The notes under the pieces: generated by a model | What the model was told of the DNA's origin: nothing | The model's input: the letters and a program-made list of their open reading frames with translations, nothing else | Databases searched by the model: none | Position numbers and translations under genes: made by a program | Virus record (IMG/VR): IMGVR_UViG_3300044614_002617 | Span: 1-64,000 of that record | Origin: a virus | Direction: 5' to 3' (one strand) | DNA: 64,000 nt | Part shown: positions 44,106 through 53,900 of the stretch, one piece after another | Position numbering within the stretch: the first letter of the stretch is position 1 | Layout: every line of letters starts with the position of its first letter

Positions 44106-44298
44106 AGCGATTGAAAAACTAAAGTCGAGTAACCCAAGCGATCGCGAAGATGGGGTATGGGTTCTCTATGTGAACTCATTACATTGTTATAAAACCTTAA
44201 AATATCACGCGGAGCGCGAAGCAGACTGGAAACTAAAAGACTTACTAAATAAAATGCTAAGCGATTTTAGGATTTTGCATGAAAAAGAAAACAGTTAA
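44092..44298 (+). CDS. Small hypothetical protein
   Basis: 68 residues, overlapping the previous gene by 14 and the next by 20 bases. Helical, charged, no family recognised. Confidence 0.5.
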   Translation: MKTHEAIEKLKSSNPSDREDGVWVLYVNSLHCYKTLKYHAEREADWKLKDLLNKMLSDFRILHEKENS

Positions 44299-45415
44299 AA
44301 ATATTAAACCAGTTTTAAAAACAATACAACATCTCAAGTTTATTAAGCAACTTGAGAAAAACGGCAATTTAGCTTACCAAATAGTCGCTGACAGGATGAT
44401 TGATGATATTGTAAGTTATCTTAAGTCAGAAAAGCTCGCTAAAGCCGAAGACTCTCACAATATTCCAAAAAATTGGACAAAGCTAGTTCCTCGTATTCAA
44501 ATCAATGTAAACAATACACTTGGTCCAATTATTGAAAAATATATGCTTGCTCTTAAGTATGCGCTATTGGGTAAGGCCGCCGGGCAAGATGCCGAAAATG
44601 CCGTTGAAGAGCTAGGACTAAAAACATATTTACCAAAAGGGCTGCTGTTTCAAGGTTTTTTTGACGCGGTGGACACTCAGTCCGATTACTTTTCCAAGGC
44701 TCTAAAGTTACCTAAAATCAAGACAGATGCATCTAAAGATCCTTTTATCGAGTATACTTTTAGGTTCATCAAAGAAAAGACGGCAAGACATCTCGATAAA
44801 ACGCTTGTCGAAATGAAGACCAAAGCCTTAACCGCAATTGAACAGGTTATCACAGAACACAACCATGAAAATACCTCAAATGTTCATCGGGTTGCCAACC
44901 AACTTGCATCTGAGCTAACAGAAACGAAGAAAAAACGCGAAGCCGTTCATGATGCTGTCAAAGCGGTTGCTGAGCATAAGCTCAGTTTGACCAAAGCAAA
45001 GCAGACCCTTAAAGATACTTTTAAAGACTATTCAACAAACTGGGACTTGGTTGTTAGAACCGAGGTAGGCATGGCATCGGCCACAGCAACAAGCCAAGCA
45101 ATCATGAATTTAGCCGGCTCTAAAGACAAGGATGTAATTGTTACTATCGTTTCGATTGAAGACGATAGGGTGTCTGAAGAGTGTAAGAATTGGTCAAGAA
45201 ACGACGACGGCTCTCTGAAATACTTTAGGCTTACATCTTTAAGGCCAGCAGGCTATAATTTGGGAAAAAAGAAAGCACAATGGGAAAACTGTCAACCACT
45301 GCGCCATTTTAGATGTCGTTGTACTTTGGTATACGTTCCAAGGGGTTACAAAGTGGATAGCTTTGGTTCGTTGGTAAAATTAGCCGAGGGCGAAGAAATT
45401 AAACTAGAGCGTTAA
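44279..45415 (+). CDS. Head morphogenesis protein (Mu gpF/SPP1 gp7-like)
   Basis: 378 residues. Helical N-terminal two thirds, then an RTEVGMASATATSQA segment near 257-275, a conserved D-R-V-S-E-E-C piece and an end HFRCRCTLVYVP near 341-355, the family hallmark (RTE..A, D-x-x-x-C, H-x-x-C-R-C). Such proteins are minor head proteins linked to portal or capsid assembly. The gene is 6 kb after the portal. It ends two bases before a reverse-strand gene. Confidence 0.75.
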   Translation: MKKKTVKNIKPVLKTIQHLKFIKQLEKNGNLAYQIVADRMIDDIVSYLKSEKLAKAEDSHNIPKNWTKLVPRIQINVNNTLGPIIEKYMLALKYALLGKAAGQDAENAVEELGLKTYLPKGLLFQGFFDAVDTQSDYFSKALKLPKIKTDASKDPFIEYTFRFIKEKTARHLDKTLVEMKTKALTAIEQVITEHNHENTSNVHRVANQLASELTETKKKREAVHDAVKAVAEHKLSLTKAKQTLKDTFKDYSTNWDLVVRTEVGMASATATSQAIMNLAGSKDKDVIVTIVSIEDDRVSEECKNWSRNDDGSLKYFRLTSLRPAGYNLGKKKAQWENCQPLRHFRCRCTLVYVPRGYKVDSFGSLVKLAEGEEIKLER

Positions 45416-45417
45416 TT

Positions 45418-45681
45418 TTACGCATCCTCTTCTCTGCTTTTAATAATATGAATTTTTTCTTGTTTTAGATATGTACTAAACACCTTAACGAGATGTTTTT
45501 CTACAGCGACTTTCCAGCTTTCGCTGAGAGGGGAAAGATTTGCTGTATTTCCAGATTGGGCATTATATGCAATTGCATGAGCCATTTTAATAAGATCTTG
45601 CGCATAAATAACTAAATGATAGTCACCTGTTCTGCCGTCTGCAATCAAATCGTCAATCTCTTCCTTTGAGTATATTTTCAT
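45418..45681 (-). CDS. Small hypothetical protein
   Basis: 87 residues on the reverse strand, ATGA overlap with 45678. Begins MKIYSKEEIDDLIADG and contains TGDYHLVIYA, which recalls TGDYRIIVHG in 49955-50506. Function unknown. Confidence 0.55.
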   Translation of the reverse strand: MKIYSKEEIDDLIADGRTGDYHLVIYAQDLIKMAHAIAYNAQSGNTANLSPLSESWKVAVEKHLVKVFSTYLKQEKIHIIKSREEDA

Positions 45682-45998
45682 TCCGCGCCCTTTCTGGATA
45701 GACTACTATTAATACTATTTTTTGCCGTTTTCCATTTGTCTGCAGAAATCCTTATTTGCCTTTCTGCTAAACCAACTATCTCCCACTGATTGTCTAAAGA
45801 CATTAAGGTGGTACGACCAAATTTAACAATTTCATCGCTTTCTGTCAATATATAAATAGTCATCTTGTTGAGCATAATAATTACCCCACAACAAGAGTCT
45901 GCTTCTTGATTTGTAAACTCAACGGTATCGCCCAGCTCAGCTTCCATTAGCTGTAGCTCATCGTAAGCCCATGGCGTTGTAACTGTTTCTGCACTCAT
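45678..45998 (-). CDS. Small hypothetical protein
   Basis: 106 residues, reverse strand, start after a GGAG site. Beta-rich centre with a CC pair and a basic C-terminus. No family recognised. Part of the reverse block 45418-48671. Confidence 0.55.
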   Translation of the reverse strand: MSAETVTTPWAYDELQLMEAELGDTVEFTNQEADSCCGVIIMLNKMTIYILTESDEIVKFGRTTLMSLDNQWEIVGLAERQIRISADKWKTAKNSINSSLSRKGAE

Positions 45999-46009
45999 AG
46001 TCTACTCCA

Positions 46010-46285
46010 TTAGGGTGCTGGTATAAGTTTCCAAAAAGGGTTGTCGCTGGAATAAGAGTAAATTAAAATTTTTTTATAATACCAACCATCCGGACGATGA
46101 ATTTTTAATCCATCAATATATTCATCTGTATACCCCTCCAGCTGGTTGCAGTCTCTCAGGACTTGCAAAATCTCTTCTTTTGAAGGCATTGAAGACATCA
46201 TCACAACAGAATGATAATCGTCTTGGTTTGTGTTCCAGTACGAAACAATATACAGCTTATATCTATGCGGAAGAGAAAAGCTCAT
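46010..46285 (-). CDS. Small hypothetical protein
   Basis: 91 residues, reverse strand, after AGGGTAG. Alpha-beta pattern with a YSSDNPFWKLIPAP end. No family recognised. Confidence 0.55.
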   Translation of the reverse strand: MSFSLPHRYKLYIVSYWNTNQDDYHSVVMMSSMPSKEEILQVLRDCNQLEGYTDEYIDGLKIHRPDGWYYKKILIYSYSSDNPFWKLIPAP

Positions 46286-46296
46286 TGTCTACCCTA

Positions 46297-47217
46297 TTAA
46301 AAAATATTAAGCCTTTCTAAGGCGCTGATAAATTTAAACGCAGACATTTTTGAAACACATTCAGCCACTTCCATTTTTCTTGGGCAATTTGAAAAATCCC
46401 AAAAGTTTAAATTCCAATCTGATTCGCAAAAATTACAAATTATATTCGGAACAACCGGAATCGTTTGGGCTATGCCTCTATACGGAATGCGCAATTCAGG
46501 CTTAATTGTAGTAAAACCGCATACCACTGGAGTTTGGGTTGTCCATGCAATGTGAATAGGGCCGCCATCCATACCAACAACGGCTCTAGACTTGCTCATA
46601 ATAGCAGCAAGCTCTCTAAATGATGTTTTATCTCTTAAGTCTACTCCAAATCCCGGATACTCAAAGTCGCTCATTGCCAAATTGTTTTTCCATATACTGA
46701 TAGATCCTGTTTTTCCTACATAAACAGGAATCAGCCCTTTTGCATAAACGTATTCCGCTATTTTTTTAATTTCGGTTGGCAGAATAGTTCTTTGCTTATC
46801 TCTGTATGTAGTTATGATTACAACCGCTTTACTGAAATCTACGCCGTACTTACTAACATCCACTGGCTTTAGGGGCACATATTGCAATTCAGCGTCGCTG
46901 AGTATTTTTGCCATTAAGCCAATACAAGCGTAGTGAGTTAACTTAAGCCTCGAAGGAGTCAGCTTACATAGATTGCCGCCCGGAGCAGGAATATTTAGAT
47001 AGCGAACTGAATAATCTTTGTCGTAACTTCCGCTGATTTCTGTAAATTTTTCTTCTGGAACAAAAGGAAACAAATCTTTAAAATCTGGATAGATTCCAAC
47101 TTTATAGTCGGTTTGCTGATGATACGTTTCGATTGCATGCTTAAGAATAGGAGCAGCGGCAATCAAGTCACCTACGGCGGCGCTATTAAGGCAATAAATT
47201 GTTTTATTCGCAAACAT
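46297..47217 (-). CDS. GT9-like (heptosyltransferase-type) glycosyltransferase
   Basis: A TTG start at 47223 is possible; ATG 47217 follows GAGG at a good distance and is preferred (306 residues). It has a GDLIAAAPIL motif near the start and a later segment (VDLRDKTSFRELAAIMSKS then GMDGGPIHIAW) with the DGGPxH motif of GT9 enzymes. GT9 enzymes add heptose or related sugars to LPS. The gene lies just after the helicase gene, with a few bases' overlap. Acceptor unknown. Confidence 0.75.
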   Translation of the reverse strand: MFANKTIYCLNSAAVGDLIAAAPILKHAIETYHQQTDYKVGIYPDFKDLFPFVPEEKFTEISGSYDKDYSVRYLNIPAPGGNLCKLTPSRLKLTHYACIGLMAKILSDAELQYVPLKPVDVSKYGVDFSKAVVIITTYRDKQRTILPTEIKKIAEYVYAKGLIPVYVGKTGSISIWKNNLAMSDFEYPGFGVDLRDKTSFRELAAIMSKSRAVVGMDGGPIHIAWTTQTPVVCGFTTIKPELRIPYRGIAQTIPVVPNIICNFCESDWNLNFWDFSNCPRKMEVAECVSKMSAFKFISALERLNIF

Positions 47218-47219
47218 AA

Positions 47220-48671
47220 TCAAACCTCTTTATAAACAATATCATCCGTTATTGTTTCATAAACGCCATATCTTGATTTAGCATACTGTTTAAAAATATC
47301 AAAGAACTTTTCGCTATCACTATTCCAAATTCCATAACCAGCAGTTGTAATATCAATAAAGATAAGTTTTTTTCCTTTCTTGTACCGTAACCCACGACCA
47401 ATAACCTGTCGAGTCAGAGCCTCCGCCGAGTTTTGAACGCAAGAAATCATAAAGTCAACATCGGGCAAGTCGATGCCCTCTCCCAGTAGGCTGCTGTTGG
47501 AAACCAGCAAATTAGTCTTTCCGTCTTTGAATTTATAAAAAGGATTTCGATAGCCACTGTGGGCGGGCTCGCAGTTTACTCCCATCTCAGTTGCATATTC
47601 ACAAAATTCTGCTGATGGCTCTACGGTTTTAAATAGTACCAAGACCTTAAGGCCTCTGTTTAGTCCACTTTTTACTAAATTAAGCACCGTATGAAGTGCT
47701 TTTTCATGAGTCGAAAGCATCTTATAAGCTGTCTGCTGATGGGTCATCTCTCGAACGCGCCCCAGTCCAGTGACCGTAAGGCAAGTGATGGCTACGGGAC
47801 AAAGGTACTCATTATCAATAGCCCACTTACTGTCTCTTTGAAAGACGATAGGCCCAACAATTCCATGAAAGCCCAACTCTAAATTATCCGCTCTAACTGG
47901 CGTTGCGGTAAACCCATAAATATATTTAGCTCGACTTCCAAAAATAGCCAGCTCTTTATACATATTAGAGGAGGAATGGTGAGCTTCGTCAATAATAATA
48001 GCATCGAAGATGTCTGAATAGTTACGGCCACTATTAACAGTAGCAATAGCAATATCAACACCCTCTTTAAATTTATGTTTTCCACCGATGCCGCAACTTT
48101 TAGGAGCAATCTGTTTGATATCTTTAAGCATCTGAGAGATAAGTTCGACAGTGGGAACAACGATGAGGACTCGGAGGCCGCGCTCGATGAGGGCGCGGCT
48201 TAGTAGACTGATACACATTGACTTGCCAGTTCCTGTAGGCAGGACAATACAACCTCTCTTGTACTGAAGGGCTGTTCTGACTGCTTCGGCTTGATAGTCT
48301 CTTGGAACTTTAGGTCCAACGGGAGATAGGTTAAGCTCTCTGTCTTTTTCTTTATGGCCTTCCATATTGGGAACAAGCCACCAGAATCCGGGAGGTACGC
48401 TCAAAGTACCGTCTTCATTATCGCCATAAAACTCAACTTTGGTTTCTAACTCTAACTGTTTAATTTCATTTTTAATTTTGATTGCGTGTTTGTCGTTGTA
48501 AGGTTTTTGGCGTTTGAGTTGTTTAATCTTTGAAATAACGCCCTTATTTTCAACCGTCAAGAGTTTCTTGACAGTTTCAAGTACGTCTGAAGAGCCAGAC
48601 AGGGTAATTTCATTATTTTTATATTCACCTATAAGACCGTGTATGGGCTCAAAGGCATTATCTTTAGCCAT
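47220..48671 (-). CDS. SF2 helicase (UvsW/SSL2-like)
   Basis: 483 residues, ATG at 48671 after GGAG. Motifs in order: a Q-like PRDYQAEAV near 126, Walker A PTGTGKS near 142-148, DEAHH near 228-232, FTATP near 255 and QVIGRGLR near 420. T4 UvsW and related SF2 helicases act on D-loops, R-loops and stalled forks. The first ~120 residues contain a basic linker and no known domain. It is the only clear DNA-repair or replication protein in the window. Reverse-strand orientation sets it apart from the structural genes. Confidence 0.85.
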   Translation of the reverse strand: MAKDNAFEPIHGLIGEYKNNEITLSGSSDVLETVKKLLTVENKGVISKIKQLKRQKPYNDKHAIKIKNEIKQLELETKVEFYGDNEDGTLSVPPGFWWLVPNMEGHKEKDRELNLSPVGPKVPRDYQAEAVRTALQYKRGCIVLPTGTGKSMCISLLSRALIERGLRVLIVVPTVELISQMLKDIKQIAPKSCGIGGKHKFKEGVDIAIATVNSGRNYSDIFDAIIIDEAHHSSSNMYKELAIFGSRAKYIYGFTATPVRADNLELGFHGIVGPIVFQRDSKWAIDNEYLCPVAITCLTVTGLGRVREMTHQQTAYKMLSTHEKALHTVLNLVKSGLNRGLKVLVLFKTVEPSAEFCEYATEMGVNCEPAHSGYRNPFYKFKDGKTNLLVSNSSLLGEGIDLPDVDFMISCVQNSAEALTRQVIGRGLRYKKGKKLIFIDITTAGYGIWNSDSEKFFDIFKQYAKSRYGVYETITDDIVYKEV

Positions 48672-48689
48672 AAGTTCTCCGTTTTGTTT

Positions 48690-48718
48690 GTATTACCAAA
48701 CACAAACATATGAGTCAA
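48690..48718 (-). promoter_or_regulatory. Reverse-strand promoter candidate
   Basis: On the reverse strand TTGACT at 48718-48713 and TAATAC at 48695-48690 with 17-base spacing. It points toward the helicase gene. The -10 is weak. Confidence 0.45.
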
Positions 48719-48727
48719 TGATAAAAT
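48719..48727 (+). promoter_or_regulatory. Extended -10 promoter candidate
   Basis: TGATAAAAT (TGnTAAAAT). It lies about 30 bases before the protease gene, next to the divergent candidate. Confidence 0.4.
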
Positions 48728-48754
48728 ATAACAAGTATTTCATAGGGGTTTCAG

Positions 48755-49537
48755 ATGGGACTAAAAGTCTTTGGATTGGGTGCAGTACAATCAGTCGATA
48801 AACAAGGCGAACTGATTGAAATTGCTAATATTGATACATCCAATCTACGTATGATTACAGACGAGCATAATTCTGACCAAAAGGGAGCTTGGTGTATTGT
48901 TGGCGGGATTACTGCCCACAAAAAGATTATGTCTGAAAAAGACTGCGAAACTCCCCGTCAAAAGAAGTGCTGGGACTTGGTAAAAGTTCCATATCTTTAT
49001 GTTGAAGGAGAACTCGCCGATGGACACCCTAACGCTGACGCCGCTGCTGCTCTTATCCGGTACACTGCTGCTAATCCTGATATTCCCCTAAAGATCGGTA
49101 TGTCAATTGAAGGGCTTATCTTGAAACGCGGTGGCCCAGAGGGCTCTGCCGAGCATAAAGTCATCAAGCAATCTTCTGCGGACGCTATCGCTATTACGGC
49201 CAAACCCTGTAATCCACAGGCCCAAATGTTTCCAATGAACGATCTTATGAAATCTTCGATTGAGCCTCCCCCTGCAGAATATCTACAGAAGTTCATGAAG
49301 TCCGAAGGGGCTACCGAGTCGTTTAAACACCGCCCAGAAATTCGTCTTCAGCAGAAGCTCCAAGAGTTGAAAAAATCTTTGGAAGATGTTTTAAAAGGTG
49401 GTACATGCTCTGTTAAGTGCTGGAACTGTGGTGACACTGAGCGCATGTTCAAAGCATCGAGAGAGTGGAGCAATCGTTGCAAAAAATGCGGAGATGCTCG
49501 TAGTATGAAAGACATCTGGAACGCTTTAAACCAATAA
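48755..49537 (+). CDS. Probable prohead protease with C-terminal zinc ribbon
   Basis: 260 residues, ATG 48755 after a GGGG site. Residues about 85-175 show a pattern of prohead maturation proteases: a VEGELADGHP strand, a helix (AAAALIRYTA), a K-I-G-M-S-I-E-G stretch whose Ser is the likely nucleophile, and IAITAKPCNP. The C-terminal ~60 residues have two CxxC pairs (CWNCG and CKKCG), a zinc ribbon that is unusual for this family. It would cleave scaffold and capsid during maturation. A scaffold and a clear major capsid protein were not found nearby. Confidence 0.6.
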   Translation: MGLKVFGLGAVQSVDKQGELIEIANIDTSNLRMITDEHNSDQKGAWCIVGGITAHKKIMSEKDCETPRQKKCWDLVKVPYLYVEGELADGHPNADAAAALIRYTAANPDIPLKIGMSIEGLILKRGGPEGSAEHKVIKQSSADAIAITAKPCNPQAQMFPMNDLMKSSIEPPPAEYLQKFMKSEGATESFKHRPEIRLQQKLQELKKSLEDVLKGGTCSVKCWNCGDTERMFKASREWSNRCKKCGDARSMKDIWNALNQ

Positions 49538-49546
49538 GAGGATGAT

Positions 49547-49924
49547 ATGCCAAACATTTTTTCTGACAATGGTGTAGCTGGACTAAAGCTAGATTACGGC
49601 GAAGCAACAAAAGCCGCTTTGGCTGCAGCCACGGAGCTTGCCCCGGTAATGTTGATTACGTTGGCAGATCAGTCTCATAAAATTATTTTCCATAATGATT
49701 CTGACCAAGAAGTGCAAGTTTTGATTGCAAACCCATCTAGCTTGGAAGGAGCTTGGCAAAAACTACTTTGTCTTGCTCCCGGGCAAAGTTTGCCAATTGA
49801 AAACTATGCTGGGCCTATGTGCCTATTTCCGCCTCGCACTAAATTTGCAGCATATTCTCTTGGATCGCATGTTGGAATCGCCGATCCGGAAGGCAAGTGC
49901 AGAGTTTACGCTTGGTTGGCGTAA
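49547..49924 (+). CDS. Possible capsid decoration or head-associated protein
   Basis: 125 residues, nine bases after the protease, ATG 49547 after GAGGATG. Beta-rich, with Ala-rich start and a compact strand pattern (KIIFHNDSDQEVQVLIAN). Size and place after the protease fit decoration proteins that often lie between protease and major capsid, but the fold is not recognised. A strong terminator follows. Confidence 0.45.
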   Translation: MPNIFSDNGVAGLKLDYGEATKAALAAATELAPVMLITLADQSHKIIFHNDSDQEVQVLIANPSSLEGAWQKLLCLAPGQSLPIENYAGPMCLFPPRTKFAAYSLGSHVGIADPEGKCRVYAWLA

Positions 49925-49930
49925 ATAATT

Positions 49931-49957
49931 AAGGGGAGCTATGCTCCCCTTTTTTTA
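49931..49957. terminator. Bidirectional intrinsic terminator
   Basis: AAGGGGAGC at 49931-49939, a three-base loop and GCTCCCCTT at 49943-49951, then a T run. The stem is perfect and GC-rich. It lies between the forward protease/decoration genes and the convergent reverse gene at 49955, so it may serve both. Confidence 0.9.
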
Positions 49958-50506
49958 TTTCTTGCCCAGTCTTGCTACTTCTTGAACTATCACATCAAAG
50001 ACAGAAGTGCTTCTCTCGTCAGCCATCTCAAGTAGTCGCTTCAGAAGAAGCTCAAGGGTTTTATTAGCTATTTGTTTATCGTAATCAGCCTGAGCAGCCC
50101 CATGAACAATAATGCGATAATCACCCGTCGTAGCAACATCCTGGGTTTTATCTTTTAGAACCTTTGAAAGAACTTCTGGCTTTTTTGACCTCGCTTTTGA
50201 TGGGGTTTTCTTAGAAGAATTATTAAGAACAAACACATCTGGCTTGGGTGTAGGCTTAGCAACGGATGCCTTCTTGGATTTATTTTTTGATTTCTTGGAG
50301 GCAAACTCAGCCCTTAGTGCACTCAAGATTGGCAGCTCTTCAGAGGCGTTTTCTTTGTTTTCTTCTTGGTTAAGTGCCTGCTTAGCCTCCTCAAGAGAGG
50401 AAAACCGTCCCAAGTAGATCCTCTTGGAGTCACGAACGACTCTGACAAGATATTTACGTTCAGTTGCGCTGTAAGAAATACCCTTAATTCCAATTTTCAT
50501 AATCAT
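49955..50506 (-). CDS. AP2-like DNA-binding domain protein
   Basis: 183 residues; ATG 50506 overlaps the previous stop, though a second ATG at 50500 also has a good site. The first ~45 residues (GISYSATERKYLVRVV, then a RIYLGRFSSLEEAKQAL end) look like an AP2/integrase-type three-strand DNA-binding domain seen in phage HNH and stand-alone proteins. A Lys/Ser/Pro-rich basic linker (about 70-125) leads to a helical C-terminal domain with a TGDYRIIVHG start. No nuclease motif visible. It may be a nucleoid-like or regulatory DNA-binding protein. Confidence 0.5.
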   Translation of the reverse strand: MIMKIGIKGISYSATERKYLVRVVRDSKRIYLGRFSSLEEAKQALNQEENKENASEELPILSALRAEFASKKSKNKSKKASVAKPTPKPDVFVLNNSSKKTPSKARSKKPEVLSKVLKDKTQDVATTGDYRIIVHGAAQADYDKQIANKTLELLLKRLLEMADERSTSVFDVIVQEVARLGKK

Positions 50507-50766
50507 TCTCCCTCTTTAACAAATCTTTTGGTTACTGCACACCACTCTCCAAACATTCCATCGCGAGCAAAACGCCTATTGTCTTCAGCGGGATCGCCCA
50601 CATGAAGATGAGCAAGCCCTAGTTCATCCAATCTATGAACAGCCAAATTGAACATAGATGGCGCGTAGGTGCTACGCTCGTCGGCGTATCTTTGAGCCAT
50701 CCACATGGTATCTTCAATAATCTGTTTTAGTTTTTCATTTTCTTCCTTTAATTTTTTCATCGTCAC
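50503..50766 (-). CDS. Small hypothetical protein
   Basis: 87 residues, reverse strand. GTG 50766 follows GGGAGG at six bases; ATG 50760 is an alternative. Lys/Glu-rich helical start (KKLKEENEKLKQII), later His-containing region. Function unknown. Confidence 0.55.
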   Translation of the reverse strand: MTMKKLKEENEKLKQIIEDTMWMAQRYADERSTYAPSMFNLAVHRLDELGLAHLHVGDPAEDNRRFARDGMFGEWCAVTKRFVKEGE

Positions 50767-50854
50767 AGGACACCTCCCTTTCGCTGATAGTTAGCAGCAG
50801 CATCAAAGAAGATACCAAAACAGTCCCAAAAATTGCAAGAAGAATATTTTGCAT
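50735..50854 (-). CDS. Small membrane protein
   Basis: 39 residues (begins MQNILLAIFGTVLVSS). One membrane segment near 3-22 and a charged C-terminus. A GGGGGG site precedes ATG 50854. It overlaps the start of the next reverse gene in another frame. Confidence 0.45.
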   Translation of the reverse strand: MQNILLAIFGTVLVSSLMLLLTISEREVSCDDEKIKGRK

Positions 50855-50889
50855 AACTTACCCCCCATATCCTTCTATTCGGAAATTGC

Positions 50890-50918
50890 TTGAAAAACTT
50901 TAGCCGTTATTGTAAAAT
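50890..50918 (+). promoter_or_regulatory. Sigma70-like promoter before the fibre locus
   Basis: TTGAAA at 50890-50895, TAAAAT at 50913-50918, 17-base spacer, 41 bases before ATG 50960. Confidence 0.7.
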
Positions 50919-50959
50919 AAGCCTATATTGTTGCACCCAAAATTCCCTAAGAGGGCAAA

Positions 50960-53900
50960 ATGTCTGAAATTTTACACAAAGACTTGATTGGCGAAGACAT
51001 TCACGAGTTGCGTATTGCGATTGGATCGTCTGCCCCTTCTTCTATGCCTTTGTTTGTCGGGCAGGGATATTACGATATTGTCAATAAAAAGTTTTATGTT
51101 TCGCAAGGAACGGCTACAATTTCTGATTGGGTTACCACGGAAATCCCTCCCTTTTTAGCATTTATGGATACAAGGACTATTACTTGGACTTCTAATACAG
51201 CTGGAAATCAAATCACTTACAGCGCAAATGTTGAAGAGGCTGAGCTAATCCTTACATCTGAAAATGTTACTGATTTTTCAAATGCTGTTTTGACTATTCC
51301 TCAAATTGTTTCCTTGTTGGCGGATCAACACACTCGTTTGATTATGAGAACCGGCGGCGAACCTCAGCCAACTGTTTGGAATCCTGTTTATTTCAATGGT
51401 CTAGAGCTCGATAGCGATTCTCAAAAAATCAGATTGTCACAAGATTTGTCGGATATTGGTACTCCTACTTTTAATGAAGTGACGCTTACTGTTAGAGCAA
51501 AAACCCCTATCCTAACTTTGACTCCGGATGGTGTGCCCGCTTCCGCATCGCTTTATCTTGATGCTGATAAAGGCATGGTTGCAAGAGGATACGCTGGTTC
51601 AACGTCTAGCTTTACGCTTCAGAACGAGGCTGGCACGGACGTACTTAACAATCCGGTTGGTTCTAATCAACTAATCGCCCCCTCGCTAGCGGCTGGAGCT
51701 GGAGCGTCGGGCGTGGTGCATTCCAACGCAAACGGTCTTTTAAGTGCATCTAAAATTGTCGATGCAGACGTTGATGCTGCAGCGGCAATTCAGGGAACCA
51801 AAATCGTCCCTGATTTTGGAAGTCAAGATATTACGACAACTGGCAGTATTTTTGTTGATACAATTGAATCGAATACTGATGATATTGGTATTTTGACAGG
51901 AAACGCAAACAAAAATATTTCGATTGGTACAGGCTCTGGATACAATACAATTACGCTTGGCGGCATAAACTCTACCGTTAATATCTCAGGAGCAACATAC
52001 ACCACTCCAATTGAGTATGTCTCTGAAGATAAAAACATTGTCGTAAACTTTAATGCATCTGGCCAGGATTCGCAGGACTCAGGCGTTTATGTTCAAGAAG
52101 AATACGCCGGTGCTCATATTGATTTGTTGGATGTCACCTGGCAATCTGGAAATACAGTTAGATATGCAGTTGACGGAGCCGGAAGCGGAGTTGATGGGCT
52201 TACTGCCGGCGAATATATTCGTGTTACTGGTTTTGTAAACAGTCAAAATAATGGAACTTTTAAGGCACTTACGGTAGATCCTGCATATATTGATGCCATT
52301 AACCCTAAAAGAACTGATGCCTCATTAGACGAAACCGGAGTTGCTGCTTCAAGCGCAGCTCGTTTGTTGCTAAACGGATATGTTCATGTGGGCTCTACTC
52401 GCATGAGCTGGGAAGTTCGAGCGCCTGCTCACTTGGGAATTATTGAACTAAAACCACAAGCAGTTGCAAAAACATTACTTTTAACTAGCGAATCCGCAGA
52501 CAACGTAACCGTTAAATTTAATACAAATTTGACGATTGATCAAGATTTGCAAAAAACCTCGGCGGTTGAGTTTTCTGAACTAACGGTTTCTGATTTAACT
52601 ACGGGCGTTCTGCATGCCGATGTGGACGGCAAGGTCTCTTCATCTTTGATTGTTAATGCCGATGTTGACGGTGCGGCTGCAATTGCAGGAACTAAAATTG
52701 TTCCTGACTTTGGAAGCCAAGATATTACAACGACTGGGCACTCTTCTTCTGCAAGTGTAAAAATTACCGGCACTGAACCAGTTGGAGGAGCTAATTTATT
52801 TTCTAGCCCCTCTAATGGATTAGTAGTTAGGGGAATTGCAGGAACAGGTTCTCAATTTAAATTTATAAGTGATTTGGGTGTAAATTTAGTAACAATTTCA
52901 GACACATCTGTTACTCTACATAACTTAACAAGTGGCCTAGTTAAATCATCCGCAGGTGTACTGTCGTCTTCCTTGCTTGTTGATGCCGATGTTGATGCAG
53001 CGGCTAATATTCAGGGCAGTAAGATTGAAGCGGCTAGTGCAACAAATGCGGGCGCCGTTACTACATCTTCGCAGTCATTTTCTGGAGATAAAACATTTAC
53101 CGGAAGCTTAACTTTTTCTAGTTTTGCTACGGCGGGAGTCGTTCATAACGATGAATACGGTTTGTTGTCTACATCGTTAATAATGAACGCCGACGTTGAT
53201 CCAATGGCAGCGATTTCTGCTTCTAAAATCGCCAATCAGCCAGCAGGAAACATTGCAGCCACGGACGTTCAAAGTGCGATCAATGAGATTGACACGGACA
53301 AAGTAGCAAAAGCCGGCGATAGTATGACCGGCAACCTATCCTTTTCCTCAAATTTTGGAATTGAGTCATCAGCCGCCTTAAGCACTTTAAATGTTGGTAC
53401 CGCTCCAAACACTTCTGTTCTTAATTTAGGAACAGGAAGCTCAACGAATGTGATTAATTTGGGAACGGGCTCTGGCGTAACCACAATTAATATTGGTGGC
53501 GCAGGCGATACAATTAATATTACGGGCACCCTAAACAGCGTTAATGTTACAGACATGGATGTAACTGATAAAAATATTACGCTCAATAAACAAGGGGCAC
53601 TAGCATCCGGAGACGGCGCCGGCCTTAATATTGAAGAAAATGCAGTTATTGCTGGATATGCTAAAGTTATAAACAGCCGAACAAGTTGGGGCTTTAAAGC
53701 GCCAGCAAATCAAGGAGAAGTTCAATTAACACCACCCGTTGGCTCATATATTGCAGAATTTAAGATCCCCGCATTAACAGCGTCGGCAGTTTATACGTTC
53801 CCCGCCGCAACCGACACCTTGGTTGGCCGAAATAGCACTGATAGTTTGTCTAACAAAACTCTTCTTGATCCGATTATTGATCAGATTAGTCCGTACAACG

